The notes beneath the pieces were generated by a model. That model was given only the letters and a program-made list of their open reading frames with translations. It ran no database searches and was not told where the DNA came from. From contig CALAKO010000150.1 in the NCBI GenBank assembly GCA_937922955.1, positions 1 through 7,391 on the forward strand: a DNA stretch of 7,391 nt. Reading direction: 5' to 3'. Below are positions 1-6,563 of this stretch, one piece after another. The number at the start of each line of letters is the position of its first letter. The first letter of the stretch is position 1. A program made the translations under genes and the position numbers. This stretch comes from an uncultured Peptococcaceae bacterium. Its GTDB lineage: Bacteria; Bacillota; Peptococcia; Peptococcales; Peptococcaceae.

Positions 1-591
1 GAATTAGAAAATGATGAAGCTGCGTTAAAAGAAACAATTGCAGCGATGCAGGCAGCATCTGATGAAATTGGACAACAGATTGCTACCTTACAAGCTCAAG
101 AAGAGGCTAAGCGTGCTGCGGCTGCAGCTGCGGCCAACCAGGCAAATGGAGCAGTGACAACAACCACAAATTCTTCTGATTATACGGTGTCGGCCGCTGG
201 CTCTGGCGTATGGCCAGCGCCATCCAGTCATTTGATCACCAGTGATTACGGTGGTCGTTCTTATCCATTAGATGGTAGTTATAATTATCATCTTGGTATT
301 GATATTGGTGCGTCTTATGGAACGCCGGTTGTGGCTTATCAAGGCGGAACAGTATTGATTGCCTCTTACCACTGGAGTTATGGTAACTATGTTGTTGTTG
401 ACCATGGCAATGGCTTGAGCACGCTGTATGCGCATATGTCTGCTTTAACAGTTAGTGCTGGACAGACAGTGAGCGCTGGTCAACAAGTTGGTCAAGTTGG
501 CTCCACTGGCTCGAGTACAGGACCTCATTTGCATTTTGAGGTACGTATCAATGGATCGAATGTCGATCCTTCGCCATATCTTGGAATTTAA
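1..591 (+). CDS. M23 family peptidoglycan endopeptidase, C-terminal part (5' truncated by window edge)
   Basis: The reading frame is open from base 1, so the true start lies upstream; 196 codons are visible. Visible residues 1-45 are rich in Glu, Gln and Ala and look like the end of a coiled coil, finishing in a run of seven Ala. A Ser/Thr/Asn/Gly linker follows, then an M23 (LytM/lysostaphin-like) domain from about residue 68 to the end. The metal-site pattern is complete: HLGID gives His97 and Asp101, YAHM gives His145, and HLHFE gives His176 and His178. The protein therefore looks catalytically competent, cleaving peptide cross-links of peptidoglycan outside the membrane. Coiled coil plus C-terminal M23 is the architecture of EnvC-like hydrolases and activators, some of which are controlled by FtsEX; whether that holds here is inference. 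TVSAGQ occurs twice in tandem near residue 150. An export signal would be in the missing N-terminus. A terminator follows immediately. Confidence 0.93.
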   Translation, partial: ELENDEAALKETIAAMQAASDEIGQQIATLQAQEEAKRAAAAAAANQANGAVTTTTNSSDYTVSAAGSGVWPAPSSHLITSDYGGRSYPLDGSYNYHLGIDIGASYGTPVVAYQGGTVLIASYHWSYGNYVVVDHGNGLSTLYAHMSALTVSAGQTVSAGQQVGQVGSTGSSTGPHLHFEVRINGSNVDPSPYLGI

Positions 592-628
592 AAGCTCTGA
601 AAGAAAAGCTCTCTTTCAGAGCTTTTTT
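590..628 (+). terminator. Rho-independent terminator after the M23 gene, with a duplicated arm
   Basis: Bases 590-603 and 613-626 are exact reverse complements (14 bp, starting within the TAA stop codon), with a 9-base loop at 604-612 and a T run at 623-628. This is a strong intrinsic terminator for the + strand. The loop AAAAGCTCT repeats the first nine bases of the left arm, so it can instead pair with 618-626 in a 9-bp hairpin with a 5-base loop. Both forms place the T run at or next to the 3' arm. Confidence 0.93.
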
Positions 629-656
629 CTGAAAAAAGTTAAATGAGGGATGAAAA

Positions 657-926
657 ATGAGTTTAACAAAAAAAGAACTGAAATCTTTAAAAGCAGATGC
701 ACAATTAATAAAGCCAAAAATTCTTGTCGGAAAAAATGGCTTGACGGATGGCACTTTGCAATCAATTGATGAAGTTTTGACAGCTGATGAGATTGTAAAA
801 ATTAAATTTTTAAGCAATAGTGTAGACATCGATCAGAATGCTTGTGAACAGCTTGCAGCTGATTTGGGCGCTGAATTTGTACAAAAAATAGGCCGAATGG
901 TTGTTTTATATCGAGAAAACCAGTAA
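657..926 (+). CDS. yhbY: YhbY family RNA-binding protein (CRM domain)
   Basis: This 89-residue protein spans a single CRM domain and matches the usual length of bacterial YhbY. Characteristic features are the basic N-terminal helix region (SLTKKELKSLKADA), the loop GKNGLTDG at about residues 25-32, and the C-terminal signature VQKIGRMVVLYR at about 75-86. In Escherichia coli, YhbY associates with pre-50S ribosomal subunits, so a role in large-subunit assembly is inferred. The ATG is preceded by GAGGGA at 645-650, six bases upstream. It is the first gene after the terminator at 590-628, so it probably heads the transcript, yet no good promoter is visible in the 28 bases between. proB follows after 26 bases. 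Confidence 0.94.
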   Translation: MSLTKKELKSLKADAQLIKPKILVGKNGLTDGTLQSIDEVLTADEIVKIKFLSNSVDIDQNACEQLAADLGAEFVQKIGRMVVLYRENQ

Positions 927-952
927 AATCTTAGATTGGGTGATCTTGAAGA

Positions 953-2059
953 ATGGGCACAGGTAAAAGAATAGTTGTTAAAGTTGGAACCAGTTCGGTG
1001 ACGCATCCGAATGGTACGATAAACTTAAGATTTATTGATAAGCTATGTGGCGCGTTGACCGATTTGAAAAATGAAGGTAATGACGTGATTCTCGTTACTT
1101 CAGGTGCTGTTGGCGTTGGAAAGTATCGAATGAATCTGCAAGATAAGCAACTTACAATTAGTGAAAAACAGGCAATGGCTGCAATTGGTCAAGGCCTTAT
1201 TTTGCATATTTATGAAAAGAGTTTTTTGGAGTATGGGCAGATGTCTGCTCAGTTATTGTTGACTCGAGAGGATATTAAAATTAGAAAGCGATTTTTGAAT
1301 GCTCGAAACACTCTTTTAGAACTCATAAAACTTGGGGTAATTCCAATTGTCAATGAAAATGACAGTGTTGCCAACGACGAAATAAAGTTTGGTGATAATG
1401 ATACGTTAGCTGCGCTGGTTGCTGTTTTATCAGATGCAGATTTGACTGTTTTATTCACAGATATCGATGGTTTGTACACGAGCAATCCGTTTGTAAAGAA
1501 AGATGCCAAAAAAATCGATGTGGTTGAGCGTATCACCAGCGAGATTGAAACAATGGCCGGGAGCGCTGTTTCGAAAGTTGGAACAGGTGGAATGAAAACA
1601 AAAATTGAAGCGGCAAAAATTGCTACAAATGCAGGAATTTCCATGGTGGTTGCCTCCAAGAACGAAATAGGGAAGTTACATGAGATAGCTGCAGGAGAAA
1701 AAATTGGGACGTTGTTTAAAGCTACCCATCGGCCGCTGCATGCCAGAAAGTCATGGATTCTGTATGGATCTGAATCTGAAGGCGTGTTAGTCGTCGATGA
1801 GGGGGCAAAAAAGGCTCTTCAAGAAAAAGGAAAATCCTTACTGCCGAGTGGCATTGTTAAAGTCTCGGGTGATTTTGAGCGGGGTGCGATTGTGGCAATA
1901 GCTGACACAAATGGGCACCGCTTTGCTAAAGGAATTGCAAATTATTCCTCACTATTTATCGATCGAATCAAGGGTATGAAAAGCAACTGTATTTTTAAAA
2001 AGTATCTGGATTATAGCGAAGAAGAGATTATTCATAGGGACAATTTAGGGCTTTTATAG
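953..2059 (+). CDS. proB: Glutamate 5-kinase with C-terminal PUA domain
   Basis: ProB phosphorylates L-glutamate with ATP to gamma-glutamyl phosphate, the first committed step of proline synthesis in the cytoplasm. The 368 residues are full length for the family. Residues 1-260 form the amino-acid kinase domain, with VKVGTSS at 9-15, TSGAVGVG at 49-56, IVNENDSV at 132-139, FGDNDTLAALV at 146-156, FTDIDGLY at 168-175 and KVGTGGMKTKIEAA at 208-221. Residues from about 275 form a PUA domain with VDEGAKKAL and KSLLPSGI. The ATG is supported by GGTGAT at 939-944, eight bases upstream and complementary to the 16S 3' end. The partner gene proA, which often follows proB, is not here: nadD follows after 19 bases. 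Proline feedback inhibition is usual in this family but cannot be judged from sequence alone. Confidence 0.96.
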   Translation: MGTGKRIVVKVGTSSVTHPNGTINLRFIDKLCGALTDLKNEGNDVILVTSGAVGVGKYRMNLQDKQLTISEKQAMAAIGQGLILHIYEKSFLEYGQMSAQLLLTREDIKIRKRFLNARNTLLELIKLGVIPIVNENDSVANDEIKFGDNDTLAALVAVLSDADLTVLFTDIDGLYTSNPFVKKDAKKIDVVERITSEIETMAGSAVSKVGTGGMKTKIEAAKIATNAGISMVVASKNEIGKLHEIAAGEKIGTLFKATHRPLHARKSWILYGSESEGVLVVDEGAKKALQEKGKSLLPSGIVKVSGDFERGAIVAIADTNGHRFAKGIANYSSLFIDRIKGMKSNCIFKKYLDYSEEEIIHRDNLGLL

Positions 2060-2078
2060 GTGTTAAGGAGCAGTATAC

Positions 2079-2690
2079 ATGAAAATTGGCTTATTTGGAG
2101 GAACGTTTGATCCGATACACTTGGGACACGTTGATATGATTAAGCAATTATGTGATCATATGGCACTGGATAAGGTGTATTTTATTCCTGCCTATATCCC
2201 TCCTCACAAACATAAGTTGCATATGACATCATATTTTCATCGCTTAACAATGGTGCAGTTGGCTGTTAAAGAAGAGCAAATGTTTGAAGTGTCTGAGTTT
2301 GAAAGTCAAAGTACCAAGCCATCCTATACTCTTCACACAGTTGAACATTTTAAACGTGAATTCCCCGAAGATCAATTATTCTACATTATGGGAGTGGACG
2401 CTTTCAACTCGATTGAAGAGTGGCATCATTGGCAAGAACTTTTGCGTATGACAAATTTTATTGTTATCGATCGACCACATAAAACATTGTCTGTTTCTAA
2501 GGAGACATCTGACGTGTTAAAAGAGAGTTCCTATGAAGTATTTTATTTACCACTTCATACGCTGCCAATCTCGTCTACGATGATTCGTGAACGATTAACT
2601 CAACATGAATCGGTGAAAGAATACTTAAACAATAGCGTTTCGCAATATATTAGTGAGAACCATTTATATCAGCAGGAGGAGAATCAATGA
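2079..2690 (+). CDS. nadD: Nicotinate-nucleotide adenylyltransferase
   Basis: NadD joins nicotinate mononucleotide and ATP to give deamido-NAD, a step shared by de novo NAD synthesis and nicotinate salvage. The 203 residues fit the family. The nucleotidyltransferase motif GGTFDPIHLGH is at 7-17, with the HxGH histidines at 14 and 17. The second ATP-binding motif ISSTMIR is at 164-170. FYIMGVDAFNSIEEWHHW at about 101-118 matches the conserved substrate-site region. SYTLHT at 82-87 has His86 where many NadD proteins have Asp. The start has AAGGAG at 2065-2070, eight bases upstream. The stop codon overlaps the yqeK start as ATGA, pointing to coupled translation of the two. Confidence 0.96.
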   Translation: MKIGLFGGTFDPIHLGHVDMIKQLCDHMALDKVYFIPAYIPPHKHKLHMTSYFHRLTMVQLAVKEEQMFEVSEFESQSTKPSYTLHTVEHFKREFPEDQLFYIMGVDAFNSIEEWHHWQELLRMTNFIVIDRPHKTLSVSKETSDVLKESSYEVFYLPLHTLPISSTMIRERLTQHESVKEYLNNSVSQYISENHLYQQEENQ

Positions 2691-3241
2691 GTTTTCAGGA
2701 ATTGGTCAAAAGCCAACTGTCAGAGAAACGTTATGAGCACTCATTAAGAGTGGCACAGGTTGCCGTTCAACTTGCACATATTCATAAAGTTGATGAGAAA
2801 AAAGCCGAAATCGCAGGATTGCTTCACGATTATTGTAAAGAATATCCTAAGGAACATTTGGTAAAACTTGCTATTGAAAGCAAATTTCTCAGCTCTCGTG
2901 AGGATTTACTAATGCCGCAGATTTTACATGGTCCTGTGGCAGCTTATGTGTTAAAGCAGGATAAAATAATAGAAAGCGAAGACGTTTTGCAGGCGATTCG
3001 TTTCCATACAACAGGTCATCCTGATATGGATGGGTTGGCAAAAATAATTTTCATTGCCGACTATGTTGAACCTGGTCGAAAAACACCAAATATTGATAAG
3101 CTGTTTCAGCTTGCCACGAAAGATCTTGATTCTTGTATTGTTGAGATCATTGACCAAACGGTGTATTATCTTATGGATGGACACAAGATTATCCATGAAG
3201 ATATGATGCGCTTGAGAAATAAAATTATAAGCGAGGAGTAA
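2687..3241 (+). CDS. yqeK: YqeK-type HD-domain hydrolase, probable symmetrical Ap4A hydrolase
   Basis: This 184-residue HD-superfamily phosphohydrolase has the YqeK pattern throughout. RYEHSLRVA at about 15-23 carries His18, LLHDYCKEYP at 45-54 carries the HD pair His47-Asp48, HGPVAAYVL starts at His81, AIRFHTTGHP at about 103-112 carries His107, and IADYVEPGRK at 123-132 carries the metal-binding Asp125. Characterised YqeK proteins split diadenosine tetraphosphate symmetrically into two ADP; that activity is assigned here by family. The start lies within the last codons of nadD (ATGA overlap) and has AGGAGGA at 2674-2680, six bases upstream. In many Bacillota yqeK lies between nadD and rsfS, as here. 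A lytR/cpsA/psr-type gene, which some clostridia carry between yqeK and rsfS, is absent. Confidence 0.94.
   Translation: MSFQELVKSQLSEKRYEHSLRVAQVAVQLAHIHKVDEKKAEIAGLLHDYCKEYPKEHLVKLAIESKFLSSREDLLMPQILHGPVAAYVLKQDKIIESEDVLQAIRFHTTGHPDMDGLAKIIFIADYVEPGRKTPNIDKLFQLATKDLDSCIVEIIDQTVYYLMDGHKIIHEDMMRLRNKIISEE
3233..3238 (+). promoter_or_regulatory. Ribosome binding site that decides the rsfS start
   Basis: GAGGAG lies inside the last codons of yqeK. It is only three bases from the ATG at 3242, which is too close for normal initiation, and twelve bases from the in-frame ATG at 3251, which is long but workable. Together with family length this favours 3251. Confidence 0.6.
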
Positions 3242-3250
3242 ATGCTTTTT

Positions 3251-3604
3251 ATGAATAAAACAATAGAGAAATTTGTCCAGTTGATGGATCTTAATAAGTG
3301 TGAAGATATAAAAGTGTTAGATATGAGGGGCATTACTTATATTGCAGATTATTTCGTTATTGCGACTGTAATGAACAAACCTCATGCAGAAATGATATGT
3401 AGAAAATTGGAAGAATTAAACTATAAATTGACAAACAGTGATTATTTCCGTACGGAAGGAAAAGAAGTAGGCGACTGGATGTTGATTGATACTGGAGACG
3501 TCATTGTTCATCTTTTCCAACCAGAAACACGTGCGTACTATAATTTAGATGCATTGTGGGGCGATGCAGAATCCGTTGATGTATCTGAGTTATTAGTGGA
3601 TTAG
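3251..3604 (+). CDS. rsfS: Ribosomal silencing factor RsfS (DUF143, YqeL/YbeB family)
   Basis: RsfS binds ribosomal protein uL14 on the 50S subunit and blocks subunit joining when nutrients are short. The family signatures are clear: IADYFVIAT near the N-terminus, YFRTEGKEVGDWMLIDTG in the middle, and VIVHLFQPETRAYYNLDALWGDA towards the end (the latter in two adjacent blocks). The start at 3251 gives 117 residues beginning MNKTIEKFV, which fits the short N-terminal lead of homologues such as Bacillus subtilis YqeL. The alternative in-frame ATG at 3242 adds only Met-Leu-Phe and sits three bases from the ribosome binding site. With the 3242 start the gene would abut the yqeK stop exactly. murI follows after 15 bases. 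Confidence 0.93.
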   Translation: MNKTIEKFVQLMDLNKCEDIKVLDMRGITYIADYFVIATVMNKPHAEMICRKLEELNYKLTNSDYFRTEGKEVGDWMLIDTGDVIVHLFQPETRAYYNLDALWGDAESVDVSELLVD

Positions 3605-3605
3605 T

Positions 3606-3612
3606 GGAGGTG
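3606..3612 (+). promoter_or_regulatory. Ribosome binding site fixing the GTG start of murI
   Basis: GGAGGTG is a near-perfect match to the anti-Shine-Dalgarno sequence and lies seven bases before the GTG at 3620. A second in-frame GTG at 3626 would be 13 bases away, and there is no ATG near this site, so the GTG at 3620 is preferred. Confidence 0.8.
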
Positions 3613-3619
3613 TGTTGCC

Positions 3620-4417
3620 GTGACAGTGGGATTTTTCGATTCTGGAATTGGTGGTGTTTCCGTATTAGAAAAAGCCGCTACACAATTACCGAGTACAGAT
3701 TTTCTGTTTTATGCTGACTCGGCGCATGTTCCTTACGGGAAAAAAACGAGTGCTGAAATTATACGTTATGTTGATGAAGCGGTATTGTTCTTACGTGAAC
3801 AAGGTGCCGATGTTGTTGTTTTGGCATGCAATACCGCAACCAGTGCTGCAGCGAAATATCTTCGCGAGAAATATTCTTTTCCAATTTTGGGAATGGAGCC
3901 GGCGGTAAAAGTTGCGGCACAAACTTTGAAAAACGATGAATTAAAAAAAATTATTGTAACTGCAACTGATTTAACGTTAAAATTGGAGAAACTAGACAAT
4001 TTGATTCATCGTTTAGGCGTTGTGAATTCTGTCGAAGAAGTATCCTTGCAGCAGTTGGTGACTTTTGCTGAAAATGGTATTTTTGAAGGCAATGAGGTTG
4101 AAAATTATTTGCATCGCAGTTTTTCTACATGCGATATATCGCATGCTTGTGCAGTGGTGCTGGGATGTACACATTTTACCTTTTATAAAACACTTATAAG
4201 CGGTATTGTGTTAAATTTAACAGGTCGAAGAATTCCAGTTGTTGATGGCAATTTTGGAACTGTCAATTATTTGGCTACGATGATTAAGGACGATGCCAAT
4301 CCAATAAAGCCGTTAAATGAACGACTGCGATTTTTTGAGAGTGGGCAGGAAGTGCCTTTTGAAAAGTATCAGTCAATTTTAGAAAGAGCGCATTTCGAAA
4401 ATGCAAGGAGAGATTAA
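3620..4417 (+). CDS. murI: Glutamate racemase (GTG start)
   Basis: MurI interconverts L- and D-glutamate, supplying D-Glu for the second position of the peptidoglycan stem peptide. It is a cofactor-independent two-cysteine racemase. The 265 residues match the family. FFDSGIGG at 5-12 holds the conserved Asp7-Ser8, PYGKKT at 38-43 is the substrate loop, ACNTATSAA at 69-77 holds catalytic Cys70, and LGCTHF at 181-186 holds catalytic Cys183 and His185. The central segment reads VTATDLTL where many MurI proteins have a TPxT-type motif, and VVDGNFGTV at 207-215 replaces the more common IDSG region; both look like subfamily variation. The start codon is GTG. It ends one base before the next gene, suggesting coupling. 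Its placement among dapL and ftsEX fits a cell-wall role. Confidence 0.94.
   Translation: MTVGFFDSGIGGVSVLEKAATQLPSTDFLFYADSAHVPYGKKTSAEIIRYVDEAVLFLREQGADVVVLACNTATSAAAKYLREKYSFPILGMEPAVKVAAQTLKNDELKKIIVTATDLTLKLEKLDNLIHRLGVVNSVEEVSLQQLVTFAENGIFEGNEVENYLHRSFSTCDISHACAVVLGCTHFTFYKTLISGIVLNLTGRRIPVVDGNFGTVNYLATMIKDDANPIKPLNERLRFFESGQEVPFEKYQSILERAHFENARRD
4405..4412 (+). promoter_or_regulatory. Ribosome binding site that decides the lipid kinase start
   Basis: AAGGAGAG lies within the last codons of murI, six bases before the ATG at 4419. The upstream in-frame ATG at 4401 would place this site inside the coding region and has no comparable site of its own. Confidence 0.88.
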
Positions 4418-4418
4418 C

Positions 4419-5318
4419 ATGAAAAAAGCACTATTTATTGTTAATCCGAATGCCGGAAAAATGGCAATAAAAGAGAACCTGATTGATGTTCTGAGTAAAT
4501 TTAACGCCAAAGGCTTTGAAACAACGGTTTATATTACACAAAAAGCCAACGATGCCACTGAATATATTCAAAATCATGGTGTAGGCTATGATTTGATTAT
4601 TTCATGTGGTGGTGACGGCACTTTAAATGAAATCTTGCGTGGCATTGCATCATCAAATAAAGAGTATGCGCCAATTGCATGTATTCCAGCCGGTACAGTA
4701 AATGACTTTGCTCGGTCACTAGGAATTCCTAGCGATATTCAACAAGCAGCAGATACTGTTTTGGAGTCGGTACCGCATGATTATGATTTTGGTATGTTTA
4801 ATGGTTCGATATTTAGTTATGTGGCTGCAGCAGGTGCATTTACTGAAGTATCCTATGGGACACCGCAGTATTTGAAAAATCTGCTAGGAAAATATGCATA
4901 CTATTTTGAGGCGTCCAAAAAAATCACTGATTTGTCAGATGTGTTTTCTTTAAAGATTGAAATTGATGGCGAAGAAATCATCGAGGGCAATTTTATTATG
5001 GTAGCCGTGTCAAATTCAAAATCAATCGGCGGTTTTTTGCAATTTGATGATGATCAAAAATCAATGCTGACGGATGGAATGTTCGAATTAACGTTAATTA
5101 GACGTCCAGTTACACCGATGGATTTACAAAAAATGGTTCATTCGCTAAATGTTCGTCGCTATGACAATGACTGCATTCGCAGTATAAAAGGTCATTCTTT
5201 TAAAATTATCTCAGAAAAGCCTTTACCATGGACTTTAGATGGAGAGTATGCTGGAGAGTTTGAGGAAACGACTATTTGTCTGTACAATAAACGAATTCAG
5301 TTGGTTTTTCCTGATTAA
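4419..5318 (+). CDS. DagK/YegS-type lipid kinase (diacylglycerol kinase catalytic domain)
   Basis: This is a soluble ATP-dependent lipid kinase of the YegS/BmrU/DgkB family. Such enzymes usually phosphorylate diacylglycerol or related lipids at the inner membrane face; the exact substrate cannot be told from sequence. From the start at 4419 it has 299 residues, the usual length. FIVNPNAGK at 6-14 is the N-terminal motif, CGGDGTLNE at 63-71 is the nucleotide-binding loop, PAGTVNDFARSLG at 90-102 is the second family motif, and WTLDGEYAG at 271-279 is the conserved C-terminal motif. No membrane segment is evident. The longer ATG at 4401 would add six residues overlapping murI but lacks a ribosome binding site. 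In Bacillota, DgkB recycles diacylglycerol released during lipoteichoic acid synthesis; that role is possible here but unproven. dapL follows after 37 bases. Confidence 0.92.
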   Translation: MKKALFIVNPNAGKMAIKENLIDVLSKFNAKGFETTVYITQKANDATEYIQNHGVGYDLIISCGGDGTLNEILRGIASSNKEYAPIACIPAGTVNDFARSLGIPSDIQQAADTVLESVPHDYDFGMFNGSIFSYVAAAGAFTEVSYGTPQYLKNLLGKYAYYFEASKKITDLSDVFSLKIEIDGEEIIEGNFIMVAVSNSKSIGGFLQFDDDQKSMLTDGMFELTLIRRPVTPMDLQKMVHSLNVRRYDNDCIRSIKGHSFKIISEKPLPWTLDGEYAGEFEETTICLYNKRIQLVFPD

Positions 5319-5355
5319 GGATTAATATATTTTTATCAAAGAAAGGAAAAAGATA

Positions 5356-6543
5356 ATGATCAATAAGAATTATGAAAGCCTTAAAAACAACTATTTGTTC
5401 TCAACTGTAGCCGAAAAGGTTCGTGCGTATTCTGAAGCACATCCAGACGCTGATGTCATTAAATTGGGCATCGGTGATGTCACCAAACCTTTAGCAAAAA
5501 GTGTTGTAGCAGCATTACATGCAGCAGTTGATGAAAATGCCAAAGCGGAAACTTTTATGGGCTATGGTCCAGAACAAGGATACGGCTTCCTGCGTGAAGC
5601 ATTATCCGACTATTATGAAAAATTGGGCGCAAAAATTGATGCCGATGAAATATTTGTTAGCGATGGTGCAAAGAGTGACATTGCTAATATTTTAGATATT
5701 TTTGATAAGAATTGTCATGTTGTTATTCCAGATCCTGTTTATCCTGTTTATCTCGATACCAATGTGATGGATGGTCGTAAAGTAAGCTTCTTGAATGCTA
5801 ATCAAGGAAATAATTTTCTCCCTATGCCAGAGGATCTTGCAACAAACGAAAGTGTTGATATCATTTATCTTTGCTCCCCAAATAACCCTACTGGCGCCTG
5901 CTATAACAAAGAACAGTTAAAGACTTGGGTCGATTTTGCAAATAAGCAAGATGCCGTTATTTTCTTTGATAGCGCATATGAAGTTTTTGTAAATGATCCT
6001 GAACTTCCAAGAACAATTTTTGCAATTCCTGGTGCACGCACTTGTGCTATTGAAATTGCATCCTTGAGTAAAACCGCTGGTTTTACAGGGACCCGTTGCA
6101 GCTACACTGTTGTTCCGAAGGAATTGGTGCGCGATGGTCAGTCTTTAAAAGATATGTGGTTCAGACGTCAATCAACCAAGTTCAATGGAACACCATATAT
6201 TGTTCAAAAAGCGGCTGAAGCAGTATTTACTGATGAAGGATACGCAGAAATCATGGAAAACATTCATGGTTATCAAGAAAATGCCAAAATCATTACCGAC
6301 ACACTTGATGAATTGGGGATTTATTACACGGGCGGGCATTATTCACCATATGTTTGGTTGAAATGTCCTAACAATATGAGTTCTTGGGAATTTTTCGATT
6401 TCTTACTTGAAAAAGCTCAAGTAGTTGGAACTCCAGGTGAAGGTTTTGGTAAAAATGGCGAAGGCTTCTTCCGTTTGACAGCTTTTAACACCCCAGAACG
6501 CACAAGAGAAGCAATGGATCGTTTAAAAAGAATTTTGAAATAA
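5356..6543 (+). CDS. dapL: LL-diaminopimelate aminotransferase
   Basis: DapL is a PLP enzyme that converts tetrahydrodipicolinate directly to LL-diaminopimelate using glutamate as amino donor, bypassing the acyl-blocked DapD/DapC/DapE steps. The product feeds lysine synthesis and, after epimerisation, peptidoglycan. The 395-residue fold-type I aminotransferase has the DapL signatures: KLGIGDVT at 36-43, TFMGYGPEQGY at 66-76, SDGAKSD at 102-108, SPNNPTG at 174-180, DSAYE at 205-209, and SLSKTAGFTGTR at 236-247 with Schiff-base Lys239. FFRLTAF at 371-377 contributes the carboxylate-binding Arg373. The start has AAGGA at 5343-5347, eight bases upstream. Other fold-type I aminotransferases were considered, but the GYGPEQGY and SDGAKSD blocks favour DapL. 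Its codons look somewhat more biased than those of its neighbours, suggesting good expression; this is an impression, not a calculation. Confidence 0.94.
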   Translation: MINKNYESLKNNYLFSTVAEKVRAYSEAHPDADVIKLGIGDVTKPLAKSVVAALHAAVDENAKAETFMGYGPEQGYGFLREALSDYYEKLGAKIDADEIFVSDGAKSDIANILDIFDKNCHVVIPDPVYPVYLDTNVMDGRKVSFLNANQGNNFLPMPEDLATNESVDIIYLCSPNNPTGACYNKEQLKTWVDFANKQDAVIFFDSAYEVFVNDPELPRTIFAIPGARTCAIEIASLSKTAGFTGTRCSYTVVPKELVRDGQSLKDMWFRRQSTKFNGTPYIVQKAAEAVFTDEGYAEIMENIHGYQENAKIITDTLDELGIYYTGGHYSPYVWLKCPNNMSSWEFFDFLLEKAQVVGTPGEGFGKNGEGFFRLTAFNTPERTREAMDRLKRILK

Positions 6544-6563
6544 GATTTAAGGTGTGTAGATAA

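Noticed and set aside
442..501. Tandem TVSAGQ repeat in the M23 protein as a possible functional repeat
   Set aside because: Only two copies occur, followed by QVGQVG. M23 domains commonly have a V..GQ.V..GQ.IG.VG pattern here, so this is ordinary family sequence.
629..656. Possible promoter for yhbY just after the terminator
   Set aside because: TTAAAT at 639-644 could be a weak -10, but the position 17 bases upstream (616-621, TCAGAG) is inside the hairpin and does not resemble a -35. The promoter may lie within the M23 gene, or transcription may read through.
548..829. Minus-strand frame of 93 codons across the terminator and yhbY
   Set aside because: It runs through a clear terminator hairpin and antisense to yhbY, with no family resemblance.
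1249..1659. Open reading frame of 136 codons on the minus strand inside proB
   Set aside because: It lies wholly antisense to a well-supported kinase gene, has no recognisable domain, and fits a chance frame opposite a low-GC gene.
2951..3196. Minus-strand frame inside yqeK
   Set aside because: Antisense shadow of an HD-domain gene with intact motifs; no supporting signal.
3711..3999. Frames on both strands inside murI (3711-3908 plus, 3766-3999 minus)
   Set aside because: Both lie inside murI, whose motifs are unambiguous; neither shows a domain or a convincing ribosome binding site.
5301..5328. Possible promoter before dapL (TTGGTT, 16-base gap, TAATAT)
   Set aside because: The -35 matches consensus at only three of six positions and the -10 at four; in AT-rich DNA this is expected by chance.
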